A DNA stretch of 64,000 nt from Lepidostoma basale (taxonomy: Eukaryota > Arthropoda > Insecta > Trichoptera > Lepidostomatidae), in contig JAHDVF020000510.1 of NCBI GenBank assembly GCA_022606425.2, positions 248,001 through 312,000 on the forward strand, read 5' to 3'. Position numbers and translations under genes: made by a program. Shown piece after piece: positions 62,596 through 64,000 of this stretch. The notes beneath the pieces were generated by a model that was not told the DNA's origin, did not search any database, and worked only from the letters and a program-made list of their open reading frames with translations. The stretch's first letter is position 1, and every line of letters starts with the position of its first letter.

Positions 62596-62956
62596 AGACA
62601 AATGCAAGTATATAAAGTGAATGCGGTGCGAATGAAAGTGTTATGAATAAAATAATAAAAGAGTCGTTAAGATGGTTTGGACACATGGAAAGAATGAGTA
62701 AAGACAGAATGGTGAAGAAGGTGTATATAAACGACGTGAACGGAGCTAGAAATAGAGGAAGGCCGAGAAAAATGTGGCAGATCAAATCAATCAAATATTA
62801 AATGTCGGTCACGTGAGGAGTTGGAGAAATCGACGTGCCCGCATGACACGATGTATGAATGTAGAGGAATCGAGAGAAGTACGTCAGGACAGAACAGTGT
62901 GGCGGTCCATTCTTTCTGCCTACCTTGAGACGACGTGATGGTTAGTTAGTTAGTTA
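62596..62956 (+). mobile_element. RTE-D 3' end
   Basis: AATGCAAGTATATAAAGTGA, MSKDRMVKKVYINDVNGARN, RARMTRCMNVEESREVRQDR. The terminal hairpin is deleted (CTGCCTACCTTGAGACG). GTTA tail. It lies directly after the RTE-D/C tail, same strand. Confidence 0.8.
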
Positions 62957-62967
62957 ATAATTAAAAG

Positions 62968-63128
62968 CAACGATGTTTTTTAACTACTTCCTCTTTAATC
63001 TTTATTTCGACAGCGACCGGTTTCGCCAGGTTTGCTGGCATCAGTCTGGCCGATGACAGCGAGCCCGGCGAAACCATTCCTTGTAAAATAAAGACAAAAT
63101 TGGGAATATTAAAAAAAACACTGTTTTA
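62968..63128. repeat. HH-g inverted pair
   Basis: Left arm complement: CTGATGCCAGCAAACCTGGC, GAAACCGGTCGCTGTCG. Right arm: CCGATGACAGCGAGCCCGGC, GAAACC. The left copy keeps CTGAT, a GCCAG/CTGGC hairpin, GAAAC, ACCGGT, C. Confidence 0.65.
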
Positions 63129-63214
63129 TTTTATTAATATGTAAAATGAACTTTCATCAAGATATTTCAGTAAAATCATTTAATTATCTTAGAAATTTAT
63201 TCTGTAATTTCATC

Positions 63215-63345
63215 TATATTCGCCATCACTTTATGTTGTGAATTCTCATTTAAATAACTTTTTTGTACTTTTCACAAACGTGTTTCGGGACACAGAAACC
63301 CTTCCTCATTTAAGAAATTTTAACAATATAATACAAAATACAGTA
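63215..63345 (-). repeat. HH-c single copy
   Basis: Complement: ATGAGGA, A, GGG..CCC, GAAACACGTTTGTGAAAAGT. First core base changed. Flank TATATTCGCCATCACTTTAT as in HH-b/c. Confidence 0.55.
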
Positions 63346-63357
63346 TAAATTAAAAAA

Positions 63358-63592
63358 GTGTTAACGATGTAAAAGGAACTAGAAATAGAGGAAGGCCGAA
63401 ATATGGCACGATCAAATAAATCAAATATTGAATGACGACCACGTGAGAAGTCGGAGAAATCGACGTGCGTGCATGATACGATGTATAAATGTTGAGAAAT
63501 CGTGAGAAGTATACCAAGAGCGAACAGTGCGGTGATCCATTATTTCTGCCTACCTTTCTGAGAGTTTGCGTGATGGTTAGTTAGTTATTTTA
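63358..63592 (+). mobile_element. RTE-D 3' end, decayed
   Basis: GAACTAGAAATAGAGGAAGG, CGTGAGAAGTCGGAGAAATC, TTTGCGTGATGGTTAGTTAG. Many small changes. Confidence 0.75.
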
Positions 63593-63814
63593 TAGAGACA
63601 AAAACGTTTCCGTGAGCCCCGACTTGTAAATGGCTTCATCTTTCATTAATTTATGGTTATTTCTTGAATTATGGCCACACCGAATCAAACATACAAATAA
63701 GCTGCTTATCACAGGAACATTAAGATATTTTATAAATCTTTGATTTGTGGCCTCGAAAGCACACGTGATATATTATAATCCGAAAAAACGTGTTCTACAA
63801 AAAGAACAGTACAA
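63593..63814. other. No gene seen
   Basis: Nothing recognised. Confidence 0.4.
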
Positions 63815-64000
63815 AAACTCCGAGTGACCCGGCGTTCATGGAAAAGAGGATGTTGAACACAAATCTGCGAGAAAGAAACGAAATGAATGGATCAGAGAAA
63901 AGACAAAAGTTGCCGATCCAAATTTTATAAAAAGATTCGTTAAAATGGAATTGGGCAATAACAAAAGACAACGGATGATCGGTGGACCAGACGCACCCTG
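63815..64000 (+). mobile_element. RTE-E fragment running off the window
   Basis: Reads like CERETK.MDQREKTKVAD and KRFVKMELGN, matching the RDR..REKTKVTDIIHRVATLK segment of RTE-E. Diverged, and cut by the window end. Confidence 0.5.

Overview
The window looks like repeat-dense intergenic DNA from an arthropod, most likely an insect. It is AT-rich and full of non-LTR retrotransposon 3' ends, and carries one mariner, two tRNA-derived SINE families, Penelope-like leader fragments and many palindromes. I recognise no host exon. Almost every long reading frame is a retrotransposon tail, the mariner transposase, or the antisense shadow of one of these. The order of the insect is not decided by the sequence.

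The commonest repeat is a non-LTR retrotransposon that I call RTE-like, because short truncated copies end in tetranucleotide repeats rather than poly(A). Only the end of its reverse transcriptase is present: VYLGSMF, then YGSEAW, then RWFGHMERM, then GRPRKTWHDQIN, then CMNVEEARE, ending SAYP.GE.A. I use these labels: RTE-A (ends YPFGETA, GTTA tail), RTE-B (YPCGETA, GTTT tail), RTE-C (YPSGEMA, GTTA tail) and RTE-D (MSEDRMVKK variants). Six other lineages are known here only from their C-terminal tails: RTE-E (WQWAGHVAR), RTE-F (GRPPKRWRD), RTE-G (GHVCRAEE), RTE-H (GHVLRGEK), RTE-I and RTE-J. There are also L2/CR1-like fragments, a Jockey-like fragment, SINE-1 and SINE-2 (tRNA-like heads), an unclassified repeat R1, and a 124-bp foldback element built from two opposed RTE 3' ends. 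Several insertions have clean target-site duplications (TSDs), so nesting can be read directly.

The most interesting layer is a set of about 20 small loci in several sequence families (HH-a to HH-k). Most combine a CTGANGA-like box, a short hairpin, and GAAAC followed by a palindrome and a U/C cleavage position. That is the layout of a hammerhead ribozyme with a palindromic helix III. Most occur as head-to-head inverted pairs, and HH-a sits in front of degraded coding-like sequence. Hammerhead motifs are known from the terminal repeats of Penelope-like elements, and I infer that these are such terminal repeats or their non-autonomous derivatives.

Layout: 1-16 kb, RTE, L2 and SINE nests with HH-a at 4.1 kb; 16-29 kb, RTE tails alternating with HH palindromes; 28-30.4 kb, a 98-bp hairpin and a Jockey tail; 31-43 kb, HH loci, a nearly intact mariner (36.5-37.8 kb) and a hAT-like MITE carrying Jockey sequence; 43-50 kb, R1, RTE-J, RTE-G and a second long HH-a copy; 50-64 kb, SINE/RTE nests, foldback elements, an L2-like 3' end and the longest RTE-A copy (61.05-61.82 kb). 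No complete autonomous element is seen, so all mobility would depend on enzymes supplied from elsewhere.
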